Below, piece by piece: positions 36,037 to 46,525 of a stretch of 64,000 nucleotides of DNA. Positions within the stretch are counted from its first letter, which is position 1. The number at the start of each line of letters is the position of its first letter. The DNA comes from Mycolicibacterium thermoresistibile (lineage in GTDB: Bacteria > Actinomycetota > Actinomycetes > Mycobacteriales > Mycobacteriaceae): contig NZ_LT906483.1 of the NCBI RefSeq assembly GCF_900187065.1, positions 3,658,001-3,722,000 of the forward strand. Reading direction: 5' to 3'. Below the pieces are notes generated by a model. The model did no database searches and had not been told where the DNA came from. It saw only the letters and a program-made list of their open reading frames with translations. The position numbers and the translations under genes are program-made.

Positions 36037-36642
36037 TCAGGTGGCGACGCCCAGACCACGCAGGAAGAAGGCCAAGAGATGTTCGACCTCGTCGGCGGCG
36101 TCTGTTGTCGACTTCTGGTGGAACCGGTCGAGAAGCGCGGCCTCGAAAGCCGCGTGTATCGAGCGAGCATCCGCCTCCGGTGTACACGCGGTGAAAATTC
36201 CCTCGGCTTTACCGCGGTGCAGGATCGCCGCGATTGATGCTTGATCGGCTGCTGTGACGAGTTCGAGTTCCCGGACGTAGCCTGGAGTGCGCCGCATTTC
36301 CTCCGAGTAGAGGGTGGCTACCCTCCTGCGCTTGCGCGGATTCGACACAAGCTCGAACATATGCGTCATCCACGACCGCAGCGCCTCGACCGGGGTCGGG
36401 GCGCGCGCCACAGCCTCCCGCAGTTGCGCCTGCACCGCCTCCCGATCCCGACGAAACATCTCCAACAGAAGATCGTGTTTGGTGCTGAAGTTTCGGTAGA
36501 AGGCCCGCGTCCCTAGACCGGCCTCATCGAGGATCTCGGTGATGGATGCCGACGACCCGGAGTTGCGATCCAAACATCGGTAGGCAGCGTCGATTATGTG
36601 CTGCCGCTCCGATGAGCGATCGACCGTTCGTGTCTCAGCCAC
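36037..36642 (-). CDS. TetR family regulator, 201 aa
   Basis: N-terminal helix-turn-helix: RQHIIDAAYRCLDRNSGSSA, SITEILDEAGLGTRAFYRNF, STKHDLLLEMFRRDREAVQ. The C-terminal ligand domain is all-helical (LRSWMTHMFELVSNPRKRRR). GTG 36642 overlaps the stop of the tandem CaiB gene by 8 bp, so the regulator is the second gene of that operon. A likely operator is the palindrome at 39254-39272 in front of the operon, making it a candidate local autorepressor. Confidence 0.88.
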   Translation of the reverse strand: MAETRTVDRSSERQHIIDAAYRCLDRNSGSSASITEILDEAGLGTRAFYRNFSTKHDLLLEMFRRDREAVQAQLREAVARAPTPVEALRSWMTHMFELVSNPRKRRRVATLYSEEMRRTPGYVRELELVTAADQASIAAILHRGKAEGIFTACTPEADARSIHAAFEAALLDRFHQKSTTDAADEVEHLLAFFLRGLGVAT

Positions 36643-39094
36643 AGTTGATTACACCGGCATCCTGCCACTCCGCGATTGTCGCGTCATCGTAGCCGAACTC
36701 CCGCAGCACCGCGGACGTGTGCTGGCCGGCCAAGCAACCAGCTCGCGCCGTGGTCTTGGAACGGCTTAGTCCGACCAGTGGCGCTAGTCGCAGGTGTTCG
36801 TCGAAAATGGGGCTGACGGCAGACACGGCGTATTCGGCCGCCAGCTGCGGATCTGTCTGGATCAGGCGTGCCGGAGCGCCCTCGTAGAGTTCGACGCATC
36901 CGACTCCCGCGGCCCCGAAACGCTTCTCCCAGAAGGCGGCCGGCTCCTTGCTGAACACCGCCTCAAGCCGCGCGGATAGCGCGTCGTCGTTCGCCGCACG
37001 AGCGTCCGGTGTGGCGAAACGCTCCTCATCCAGGTCGGTGAAGTCGCGCAACGCGTCGACGAGCGCCGGCCACTCCTTGGGCTGCGGCGCGGCCAGGAAG
37101 ATGCGCCCCTCGCTGGCGCCATAGATTCGGTACAGTGCCGACAACCCGTTCCCGTCGTGCACTGGCACAGCCGCCGCAGGGGCATCCGCGTAATCGACCA
37201 GCCAATCGCTCACCACGTGGGTTACGGTCGCCAGCATCGAGGTGCGCACGTCGTAAAGCGGTCGGCCCCGATCGCGGCCGACGAGCGCGGCGAGGATCGC
37301 CGACGCCACGGTCAGCGCCGCCAGACCGTCGCTCTGCAACTCCGCTGACGTACCGGCCGTCGTGATACGGGGCACGTGCTGCATGACTTCGTCGAGGGAT
37401 GACGTCGCATATTCGGCATCGGGTGTGTTGGTCAACGCCACCCCACCTGCCGCGCTGATGCTCGGCGCGTACGCCGGCCGGGCAGCGTAGGGTCCGTCGA
37501 CGCCGTATCCTCCCGCCGAGACGTAGATCACGTCCGGATTGATGGCGCGCAACGCCTCCACGCCGATACCCAGTCGATCGGCCACGCCGGCGCGCATGGA
37601 TTGCAGCACCACGTCGGCCGACGCTACGAGCCGATGAGCAACCGCCCGTCCCTCGTCGGTGTGCAGGTCGACCTGGATGCTTTCCTTGCCTTGCATCACC
37701 TTCGCACCAGCCGCCTCCGGAAACTGCAGAAGGCTTCGGATGTTGTCGCCCTTGATGTTCTCGAACTTGATCACGCGGGCGCCGAGATCGGCCAGCACGC
37801 TGGACGCGTAGGGCGCCGCGAACATCTCACCGAACTCGAGAATCGTGATCCCGCTTAACGGCGGTGTCGTCATTTCGCGGTTTTCAGAGAAATCGGCGAC
37901 CGGAGGGTTTTGCAACCACCCTCCTGAGGCGTCACCCAACCGAGGCGCCGGTAACGGCTGCCCTAGCGGACCACCCTTGGTGTGGACAAGGGTCGAGGGT
38001 TGCCGGACCGGTCCGACCTCGGGGTCCTCGACTATCGTCGAGCGTCCTTCGTGTAACAACTGAGGATGGTCGAAGACCTCATGCCCAGACCGGAAAATCT
38101 CTGCACAGAGATCCGGATTCTCATCGAAACGCTGCTGCCATTCCGCGAGCGTCCGTTCACCGACCTTCGACAACAGAATCGACCAGAACTCGCGATAAAG
38201 GTCTGGACTCTCCAGTGTCGGAAAGCCCTTCCACTTCGGGTCTTCAAGCAGTTCCATTACCCCGAACTCTGTAAGCATCGCGGTGAACAGGTGGGGTTGG
38301 ACCTGGGCGAACTGCAGCCAGTGTCCGTCCTTGGTCGGCGCCGCCAACAGGGCAAGCAACATCGGGCTCTGCGGGGTGCCCTGCTCAGTCCAGGCCTCAA
38401 CGCTGCTGTACGCCTCCGGCCAGCGAATGCCGACGAGCTCCCCGAACCAGGTCCAGGCGTCGATCGCATGCACACCACGGACCAAATCGGCGTCGACGAT
38501 CTGACCGAGTCCGCTATGTTCCCGCTCGTGCAGCGCGGCCAGAATGCCATGCACTGCGATATGCCCAGCGGCGTAACTCGCATATGGGGTCGCGACATAC
38601 GACGGACGCGGAGGTTGAGCCATCCGGCGCACCGCGTGTGAGAACCCGGCTTTGGCGAGCACAAGCCCCTCGTAGCCCTTGAGGTCGCGCCAGGGGCCGC
38701 TACGTCCCCAGCCGGTGATGTGCGCGCTCACCAAGCGGGGATGGCGTTCCGACAAGGCATTCGAGTCGACCCCAAGCGCGGTGAGTGCAGCCGGGCTGAA
38801 CGTCGTGACCATGACATCGGCGCCGCGGAGCACCTCGTCGAGTTCAGTCACACCTCCGGGCGCCTTGAGATCGAGGACCCGGCTGCGCTTGCCCCGCCCA
38901 AACGCCGGCCAGCCGCGCAATGTGCGCACCGGGCTGCCTTCAGGCGGTTCCACCATCAACACGTCCGCACCAGAGTCTGCAAGGAACTGCGTGCAGAATG
39001 CGCCGGGCAACGTGGTGGACAGGTCGACGACGCGGATACCGGCCAGCGGCGCGCTAGGTTCGGGGGCGGCATGGGAGCCAGAGATAGCGACCAT
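36635..39094 (-). CDS. Tandem two-domain CaiB/BaiF (family III CoA-transferase) protein, 819 aa
   Basis: Two complete-looking CaiB/BaiF halves are fused. The first starts PLAGIRVVDLSTTLPGAFCT and includes ITGWGRSGPWRDLKGYEGL; the second starts near residue 408 (MTTPPLSGITILEFGEMFAA) with SAGGYGVDGPYAARPAYAPS. Normal family members are ~400 aa. The position of the catalytic Asp (as in AMIDG of Mcr in this window) reads VRGVH around residue 206 in the first half and TSML in the second, so both may lack it. ATG 39094 has AAGGAG upstream. It would move or carry CoA on a catabolic acid if active. Confidence 0.85.
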   Translation of the reverse strand: MVAISGSHAAPEPSAPLAGIRVVDLSTTLPGAFCTQFLADSGADVLMVEPPEGSPVRTLRGWPAFGRGKRSRVLDLKAPGGVTELDEVLRGADVMVTTFSPAALTALGVDSNALSERHPRLVSAHITGWGRSGPWRDLKGYEGLVLAKAGFSHAVRRMAQPPRPSYVATPYASYAAGHIAVHGILAALHEREHSGLGQIVDADLVRGVHAIDAWTWFGELVGIRWPEAYSSVEAWTEQGTPQSPMLLALLAAPTKDGHWLQFAQVQPHLFTAMLTEFGVMELLEDPKWKGFPTLESPDLYREFWSILLSKVGERTLAEWQQRFDENPDLCAEIFRSGHEVFDHPQLLHEGRSTIVEDPEVGPVRQPSTLVHTKGGPLGQPLPAPRLGDASGGWLQNPPVADFSENREMTTPPLSGITILEFGEMFAAPYASSVLADLGARVIKFENIKGDNIRSLLQFPEAAGAKVMQGKESIQVDLHTDEGRAVAHRLVASADVVLQSMRAGVADRLGIGVEALRAINPDVIYVSAGGYGVDGPYAARPAYAPSISAAGGVALTNTPDAEYATSSLDEVMQHVPRITTAGTSAELQSDGLAALTVASAILAALVGRDRGRPLYDVRTSMLATVTHVVSDWLVDYADAPAAAVPVHDGNGLSALYRIYGASEGRIFLAAPQPKEWPALVDALRDFTDLDEERFATPDARAANDDALSARLEAVFSKEPAAFWEKRFGAAGVGCVELYEGAPARLIQTDPQLAAEYAVSAVSPIFDEHLRLAPLVGLSRSKTTARAGCLAGQHTSAVLREFGYDDATIAEWQDAGVINCG

Positions 39095-39253
39095 TCGAGG
39101 CAACTCCTTTGAAAAGAACATTTCCGCAATACGCCACAGCATACGCCCCGCGCTGTGACGCATATCGCTCGCTGATGGTTGAGCCACTGTAGGACAGCGA
39201 GGCTTTTCTGCGCAACCAGTATTGACAGAACACCCAGCACGAACCTAGACTTT

Positions 39254-39272
39254 GTGAAAATTAATTTTTCAC
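39254..39272. promoter_or_regulatory. Palindromic operator GTGAAAA-n5-TTTTCAC between divergent genes
   Basis: GTGAAAA (39254-39260) and TTTTCAC (39266-39272) are perfect 7-bp arms around TTAAT. The site lies 26 bp before the amidohydrolase start and ~160 bp before the CaiB-TetR operon, a natural place for the TetR regulator at 36037 to control both directions. Confidence 0.65.
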
Positions 39273-39297
39273 CACTTGCGCCTGGTTGGAGGACCGC

Positions 39298-40437
39298 GTG
39301 ACCAAGATCTGGACGAACTCTGGCGACTCACACTTCCTGGAACCCGACGATTTGTGGCATACCCGGTTGCCGAAGCGACTTGCCGAGTTGTGCCCGAGAT
39401 CGGAGAAGGACCCCGATGGCGAGTACGAGACGGTGTTCGTGGACGGGCAAATCTTCCGTCGAAAGCTCCCGTCCTCGGCGCTGGTCACGTTCGCCGAAAT
39501 GAGCACACGCCCCCAAGGCACCCGTGATGCCAAGGCTCGCCTGGGCGACCTCGACAAAGAAGGCGTATGGGGCGAAGTGATCTTCCCGTCGCTGGGCATG
39601 TGGTCCTCCACCTTCCGCACACCAGAGTTGCTCAAGGCGTGTATGCGGGCCAGCAATGAGTGGGCGATCGAGGAGATCGCGTCGGTGTCGCCGCGCTATG
39701 TGGTTACCGCGCAGGTCTCCACCCTGGTGATCGACGATGCGGTGGAAGAACTGCAGTGGGCGGCGGACAACGGATTCAAGGCCGTCTTCCTGCCGACCAG
39801 ACCCCATCCCAGCGCGCCGGACTGGCACCGCAATGACTGGGAGCCGCTGTGGGCGGCCGCCGAAGAGGCTGGCATGGTGCTCGCCTTCCACATCGGTACC
39901 GATCCGGTGGACGCCACGGCCAGCAACAGCGTGTCCGGGGGCCTGGGCTCCGTTTACCGCGGTCCCGGTGGCGCCATCATGAACTACACCGAGACAACGT
40001 TCTCGGGCCAGCGGGCCGCCATGAAACTGGTAGCCTCCGGCGCTTTGGACCGGCATCCGAACCTGAAGGTGCTGATTTCAGAGGGCGGCGCAACGTGGGT
40101 TCCGTTCCTCGGCGACCGTCTGCTCGAGGGTTATCGCCAACACCATATGGCAGTACGCCCCAAGCTCAGCCGGGACCCGAAGGAAATTCTCTACAGTCAG
40201 GTGTACGCGTCGTTCCAGCACGACGAGAGCGCCGTCCAGGCGTTCGAGCACATGGGCTATCGCAATGTCATGTTCGGCAGCGACTATCCGCACATGGAGG
40301 GCACCTTCGGCCACACCCAGGACACATTGAAGACGCTCTTCGACGGGGTCAGCGAGGAGACCCGACTGCGCATCACACAGGGTGCCTTCTTCGAACTGTT
40401 CCCAGATGTCCCGCCAGTCCCGGCTGAAAGCAACTGA
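39298..40437 (+). CDS. Amidohydrolase-2 family metal-dependent hydrolase/decarboxylase, 379 aa
   Basis: TIM-barrel amidohydrolase of the ACMSD group: the N-terminal metal motif is variant (SGDSHFLEPDDLW), followed by VLAFHIGTDPVDA (metal His), DRHPNLKVLISEGGATWVPF and MFGSDYPHMEGTFGHTQDTL (metal Asp). Members decarboxylate or hydrolyse cyclic acids and esters, and often occur in steroid and aromatic degradation clusters. GTG 39298 has GGAGG six bases before it; TTG 39286 is less likely. The thiolase-like gene follows after 3 bp, so they form an operon with DUF35 and later genes. Confidence 0.88.
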   Translation: MTKIWTNSGDSHFLEPDDLWHTRLPKRLAELCPRSEKDPDGEYETVFVDGQIFRRKLPSSALVTFAEMSTRPQGTRDAKARLGDLDKEGVWGEVIFPSLGMWSSTFRTPELLKACMRASNEWAIEEIASVSPRYVVTAQVSTLVIDDAVEELQWAADNGFKAVFLPTRPHPSAPDWHRNDWEPLWAAAEEAGMVLAFHIGTDPVDATASNSVSGGLGSVYRGPGGAIMNYTETTFSGQRAAMKLVASGALDRHPNLKVLISEGGATWVPFLGDRLLEGYRQHHMAVRPKLSRDPKEILYSQVYASFQHDESAVQAFEHMGYRNVMFGSDYPHMEGTFGHTQDTLKTLFDGVSEETRLRITQGAFFELFPDVPPVPAESN

Positions 40438-40440
40438 TCG

Positions 40441-41640
40441 GTGGTGGATTCAAACGGTTTGCGTGACGTCGCCATCGTCGGTGTCGGCGCCACGCCGTTC
40501 TACAAGCGCGGCGGGTCGCTGCCCAAAACTATTGTCGAACTAGCTGGCGAGGCGATCATCGCCGCGTGTGAAGACGCCGGTCTGCCCGTACATGACATCG
40601 ATGGTTTCGCCTACTACTCGGGCGCCAATGCCGGCTACACCGACAAGATGGACACCGCCGACTTCATGGAGACGCTTGGCATTCCGGAGGTCCGGTTCAC
40701 CGCGGCGCTGACGTCGGGCGGTGGCGGGTCTGCCGGGGCGATCGGCCTGGCGCGCGCGGCCATCGTGGCCGGTGACGCGTCTGTGGTCGTCACCGTGATG
40801 GCGCTACAACAAGCCAAACAACGGCTGGGATCGGTGTTCTCGGCGATGGAGCGCGATCCGATCAACTCATTCCTGCAGCCGTCGGGTTTATTCGGTCCCG
40901 GCCAACTTATGTCAGTGTTGGCGCGTCGGCACATGCATCTGTACGGCACGAGGCGGGAGGCCTTCGCCGAGATCGCGATCTCCACACGTGCCAATGCGCT
41001 GAACCGGCCCAACGCCATGTATCGGGAACCTCTCACTCTGGAGAACTACTTCAACGCGCGGATGATCGCAGAACCGTTGTGTCTCTACGACTTCTGCCTG
41101 GAGACCGACGGTGCCGTCGCAGTCATTACCACCAGCATGGACCGTGCACGCGATCTTCGCCAACCGCCGGTCCCCGTCATCGCAGCGGCCCACGGCGGAG
41201 TCCGGGATTGGGGACGCGCGTTCGCCTGGATGGGTATGGCCGACGACTATTTCGCGTCCTCGGGTAACAGACCGATCGCCGACCGGCTCTACCGACAGGC
41301 CGACATCACGGCGGATGACATCGACGTCGCGCTTCTCTACGACCACTTCACCCCGATGGTGTTGATGCAACTCGAGGATTACGGGTTCTGCGGGAAAGGT
41401 GAGGGCGGCGCGTTCGTAGAAAGCGGAGCGATCCGCTACGACGGCGGCGCAATCCCGGTCAACCCGCACGGCGGCCAGCTGTCTGAGGCATACATCGTCG
41501 GGATGACACACATCATGGAAGGAGTCGAGCAGATGCGAGGCACCGCTATCAATCAGGTGCCTAATGCCGAACTTGCACTGGTCACTGGGGGCCCGGCCAG
41601 CCTGCCGGTCAGCGGCCTGATTCTGGGGAAGGCGGCATGA
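40441..41640 (+). CDS. Ltp2-like thiolase-fold protein (candidate retro-aldolase), 399 aa
   Basis: SCP2-thiolase fold (RDVAIVGVGATPFYKRGGSL), but the nucleophile region reads TSGGGGSAGAIGLARA with no Cys, so thiolysis is impossible. Instead Tyr300 (LLYDHFTPMVL) and Tyr351 (LSEAYIVGMTH) are positioned like the two catalytic Tyr of the steroid aldolase Ltp2, about fifty residues apart. NPHGGQLSEA replaces GHPxGATG. GTG 40441 starts 3 bp after the amidohydrolase; its stop overlaps the DUF35 start (ATGA). I infer a DUF35-dependent retro-aldol cleavage of a side-chain beta-hydroxyacyl-CoA. Confidence 0.82.
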   Translation: MVDSNGLRDVAIVGVGATPFYKRGGSLPKTIVELAGEAIIAACEDAGLPVHDIDGFAYYSGANAGYTDKMDTADFMETLGIPEVRFTAALTSGGGGSAGAIGLARAAIVAGDASVVVTVMALQQAKQRLGSVFSAMERDPINSFLQPSGLFGPGQLMSVLARRHMHLYGTRREAFAEIAISTRANALNRPNAMYREPLTLENYFNARMIAEPLCLYDFCLETDGAVAVITTSMDRARDLRQPPVPVIAAAHGGVRDWGRAFAWMGMADDYFASSGNRPIADRLYRQADITADDIDVALLYDHFTPMVLMQLEDYGFCGKGEGGAFVESGAIRYDGGAIPVNPHGGQLSEAYIVGMTHIMEGVEQMRGTAINQVPNAELALVTGGPASLPVSGLILGKAA

Positions 41641-42104
41641 GCACAGCCGAGGCCACGCTCGCGACCACCATGCCCGGCGAGCATGTGCGGATCGCAGTCA
41701 ACAATCACACCGAGCCGTTCTGGCAGGCAGCAAAACAGCGACGCCTCGTCGCGCCGCAATGCGCCGACTGTGGCGTCTTCCGGATGCCGCCGACCCCGTT
41801 CTGCCCGGGTTGTCAGTCCAAAGCCGTCAACTGGGTTGAGCTCAGCGGTGAAGCGACCTTGTACAGCTTCGCCGTAGTGCACGGCATCCCGGAGTTACCG
41901 GAGCTTACGCTGGTGCCTGTAGTCGTAGACCTGCCCGACGCCCCAGGCGCGCGACTGGTCAGCAACGTCGTCGACATCGCACCGGCCGATGTCACCATCG
42001 GAATGATGTTGCGCGTGGACTTTTCACCGATCGCCGACGGGTGGATGCTTCCAATCTTCCGCCCAGCGGTTTCCTCGATAGAGAGAAAGAATAATGACCA
42101 ATGA
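41637..42104 (+). CDS. DUF35 zinc-ribbon/OB-fold partner protein, 155 aa
   Basis: An N-terminal helix (NNHTEPFWQAAKQRRLVAPQ) leads into an intact zinc ribbon (QCADCGVF and FCPGCQSK) and an OB-fold (LYSFAVVHGIPELPELTLVP; GMMLRVDFSPIADGWMLPIF). This is the ChsH2-type DUF35 architecture that binds and activates Ltp2. Its ATG overlaps the stop of the Ltp2-like gene, so the two are co-translated. It contrasts with the Cys-less DUF35 at 23775. Confidence 0.88.
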   Translation: MSTAEATLATTMPGEHVRIAVNNHTEPFWQAAKQRRLVAPQCADCGVFRMPPTPFCPGCQSKAVNWVELSGEATLYSFAVVHGIPELPELTLVPVVVDLPDAPGARLVSNVVDIAPADVTIGMMLRVDFSPIADGWMLPIFRPAVSSIERKNNDQ

Positions 42105-42306
42105 CGACAGCGCCCTCCACGAAAAGCCTTTGGAGTTCCTCACCAGCATCGCCAATACCGGCGGAGACTGTGACGGCCAGGCGATCCTCCCCGAGAACGG
42201 CCACTTCCGCGCATCCTGCTCTTGCGGCAACTGGAACATCGAGGTAGCCGACTCAGACGAAGGTCTCAGGTTGGCGCGACTGCACACCGGCAACACGTCC
42301 AGCTGA
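42094..42306 (+). CDS. Small Cys-containing protein of unknown function, 70 aa
   Basis: ATG 42094 overlaps the end of the DUF35 gene by 11 bp and has GAGAGAAAG upstream, so it belongs to the same operon. The 70-residue product (for example GGDCDGQAILPENGHFRASC) has three Cys (DCDG, ASCSCGNW), which may bind metal. I do not recognise the family. A role alongside the aldolase pair is inferred from position. Confidence 0.6.
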   Translation: MTNDDSALHEKPLEFLTSIANTGGDCDGQAILPENGHFRASCSCGNWNIEVADSDEGLRLARLHTGNTSS

Positions 42307-42324
42307 CCGCGGGTGAGGAAATCA

Positions 42325-42444
42325 GTGGGAGGATTGGAAGGCAAGGTCGCCTTCACCACCGGCGCAGGCATCAAGATCGACGACATGGTTGGCGGTCGGA
42401 AGGCATCTCCGAGTTCCCGCGCAGCTAGGGCCGGCGTTGACTGA
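42325..42444 (+). pseudogene. SDR N-terminal remnant, 39 codons
   Basis: GTG 42325 (ribosome site weak) opens VGGLEGKVAFTTGAG, the beginning of a mycobacterial SDR (normally LEGKVAFITGAGRGQGR...), but the text changes after TGAG to IKIDDMVGGRKA and stops at 42442-42444. An internal deletion is the simplest reading. The DUF2889 gene starts inside its end. Confidence 0.5.
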
Positions 42445-43477
42445 CCCGTTGGTTGTACACGTAAAAGAGTTGGGTAACCCGCGTTTCGGGCTACATCCCC
42501 TGCACGGGATACATGAGCCGACACGCGCGACGCCGCATCGAGTGCCCAACTCGGTGCGGCGCACCAGCTCCATCGACATGACGCGCAATCCCGGTTCGCT
42601 AGATCCGGTATATCTGTGGGGGCTGGCTCGTGACCTCAAGACTTTACGCGACGGAAGTACCACTGAGTTGGGCCGAGCGGAGCTGCATGCGACAGTCGAA
42701 ATGATCCCGCGAGTTGTGCAGCGTCTCGAGGTCGACCCGGCCGTGCCCGGCATGCATCTTGTTGGAGCCCCCGCGATGAGCGGGTTTCGCGCCGCATTAG
42801 ACAAGGCGGCCCCGCACCTGCGACGACCGCGAGACTTGCGCTACACATTGCTCGACGACGTCCCAGGCGTCACGCTTATTTCAGGGCATTCGCTATCGGC
42901 GTCTGGCGCGCTCGGGCAAGCTTCGAAGTCAGGCTATCTACCGGTCGCCGACCAGTGCGCCGGCTTCGTGACCGGCGGTTTATTGATGTCATCGTTCGAA
43001 GCCGGTGATCCCGCCGTGGTGACCGGACCTGAATCCCCTGAACTCGACGACGCCCATGACCCGTTGGCCTGGCATGGCATGGTTCCGCTGCCTATTCACG
43101 GCATGCGTCGGCGACGCAGACTAGATGTCTGCCGAAGCCCGGATAATCCTGAGATATTAATCGATGCGATGTTCCGGGACACCTATGTGCGAGCCGACAG
43201 TATCGAAACTGTCATCCATGAGTACACGCTAGAAGCGGCCGTGGACCCCGGCACCGGGGTCGTCTTGCGGTCCCAGGCAGTGCCCAGGGTGCTGCCCTGG
43301 CAGGAATGTCCCGGCGCTGCCCCCAGTGCAACCCGGATCGCTGGGATGGCGTTGGAGGAACTGCATTTTCGGGTGCGGAGGGAGCTGAATGGCACCTCAA
43401 CTTGCACACATCTCAATGACCTGTTGCGTAGCATCGCCGACGCGGCAGCGCTGATCCCGCTGCTCGACATCGGCTGA
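42437..43477 (+). CDS. DUF2889 family protein, 346 aa
   Basis: The family signature is strong in the C-terminal two thirds: DLRYTLLDDVPGVTLISGHS, PVADQCAGFVTGG, AWHGMVPLPIHGMRRRRRLD, IHEYTLEAAVDPGTG, VLPWQECPGA and the end NGTSTCTHLNDLLRSIADAA. DUF2889 proteins have no known activity but recur in clusters for steroids and aromatics in proteobacteria and actinobacteria. TTG 42437 (LTDPLVVHVKELG) was taken as start because no better codon precedes the conserved part; GTG/ATG later in the frame are also possible. Probably the last gene of the 39298 operon. Confidence 0.75.
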   Translation: MTDPLVVHVKELGNPRFGLHPLHGIHEPTRATPHRVPNSVRRTSSIDMTRNPGSLDPVYLWGLARDLKTLRDGSTTELGRAELHATVEMIPRVVQRLEVDPAVPGMHLVGAPAMSGFRAALDKAAPHLRRPRDLRYTLLDDVPGVTLISGHSLSASGALGQASKSGYLPVADQCAGFVTGGLLMSSFEAGDPAVVTGPESPELDDAHDPLAWHGMVPLPIHGMRRRRRLDVCRSPDNPEILIDAMFRDTYVRADSIETVIHEYTLEAAVDPGTGVVLRSQAVPRVLPWQECPGAAPSATRIAGMALEELHFRVRRELNGTSTCTHLNDLLRSIADAAALIPLLDIG

Positions 43478-43612
43478 ACCGCCACCTCGGATGCCGCAAA
43501 ACCTGTGGCTGCCGGACGAACCGACCATACGCTTTGCAAGTGTCGAGTAAGAATCAAAGGTAGCCAACATGTCAGTGCATTTCATCAGCCACCAGGTGAG
43601 ACATGCCGCTGA

Positions 43613-45125
<1,513 letters not shown>

Positions 45126-45575
45126 CTAGTCGCCGCGCTGGCACTGGGTGCAGACGGCATCAACATGGGCTCACGCTTCATGTGCACAGTTGAGTCACCG
45201 ATTCATCAGAATGTCAAAGAGGCTATCGTCCGAGGTGACGAGCGCGGTACTGAACTGATCTTCCGGACGCTTCGCAATACCGGACGGGTAGCCAGCAACT
45301 CGGTGTCACGGGAAGTCGTGCAAACGCTCAACGCCGGAGGCCAATTCAATGACATCAAGCACCTGGTCTCTGGAGTCCGCGGCGCAAGGGTGTACGAGAC
45401 CGGAGATCTGGAGGCCGGAATCTGGTGGGTCGGCACCGCCATGGGCCTGATCGACGACATCCCCACCGTCGATGCAATGATTTCCCGAATAGTGCGCGAG
45501 GCAGAGGAACTCATCAGGACCCGACTCCCTGGCATGATCCTCAGCCATGCGGCAGTCGCAGCCGCCGGCTCGTAG

Positions 45576-45719
45576 GAGGGCGCAGTACCCGGTCTGCGGC
45601 TACGTAGCGACGCGCCACCCGGCACCCGCGGTCGGCGAGGTCCTGGCCGCGGCTCCACATCTGGCGGTCACAGATACTCCGCGATCATCTCGAAACCCTC
45701 TAGAACGGAGGTGAACTCG
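45576..45719. other. Short spacer between two broken genes
   Basis: No gene. The last 20 bases carry the ribosome site (GGAGGTG) of the MaoC pseudogene. Confidence 0.5.
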
Positions 45720-46219
45720 ATGAACGATTCGCATGCTGTTCCCCCGAGCGAACAGGTACCACACTTGCATCGAGGTCGAAGCAGGGAAGATCTGCCGGTA
45801 GGATTGTCTTTTCGCACCGGCAGCCGCACCGTGACCGAAAGCGATTTGTCCAGTTCATCACATGGGCCGGTTTTACCGAACCTCTTTTCCTGGACGCGTC
45901 GTACCACCTCGCCACCAACAAAGGTCGGCCCGTTCCAGCGGCCCTGACCTATAGCTTGGCGGAAGGGCTGGTGATACAGACACTCGCCTTCGCCGGTATC
46001 GGAGTCGCTTTCCTGAGCATGACTTTGACAGCGCGACGGCCGGTTTATCTCGGCGACACGCTGCACGCCGTGGTGACCGTTACCGAATCCTGCGCGACGA
46101 AGAACCCGGATCGAGGCATGGTGGTGAGCAACGTCAGTGTGCGCAACCATAACGATGAGGAAGTCCTCGAGTACATACCGACTCGGTTGGTGCGGAGCAG
46201 ACCGCGGACGGCATCTTGA
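45720..46219 (+). pseudogene. MaoC-like dehydratase gene with a frameshift
   Basis: ATG 45720, preceded by GGAGGTG, opens RSREDLPVGLSFRTGSRTVT (FAS1/MaoC-type hot-dog start). After TESD near 45845 the meaning moves to another frame: FVQFITWAGFTEPLFLDASY, VPAALTYSLAEGLVIQTLAF, MTLTARRPVYLGDTLHAVVT and PTRLVRSR, ending at 46217-46219. One base lost from GATTT(T)GTC would restore the gene. The catalytic His motif of a hydratase is not obvious, so it may have been a thioesterase-like subunit. Confidence 0.75.
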
Positions 46220-46525
46220 CTACGCCTCTTCGCGGCTAAGCACGAAAGCACCGCCGCAAGGCGAATTACTTCAAGGGTGCCACCATAGTGCGCATCGGCG
46301 GGGCGCGCTGCGCCAGCGATGCGATCGCCCCCGAGCCGCTCTACGGGTTGCGGCTGGATACCCACACTGAGTTTCTAATGAGACGGCGCCTTAGGCGATG
46401 GTGCCCGGTTGCGACTACGGCATGACTTCGTGCGGCACAACAGTCGCGATCATGTGCGAGTCCACATGCCGCTCTATTGATTCGAGCCTCGAGCTCATAC
46501 CCGCGTGGGTTTCATACATGCGGGC
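46220..46525. other. Spacer with a possible coding remnant
   Basis: One plus frame reads GATIVRIGGARCASDAIAPE and LYGLRLDTHTEFLMRRRL between about 46274 and 46393, which looks protein-like but has no start and no family I can name. The rest is featureless. Confidence 0.35.
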
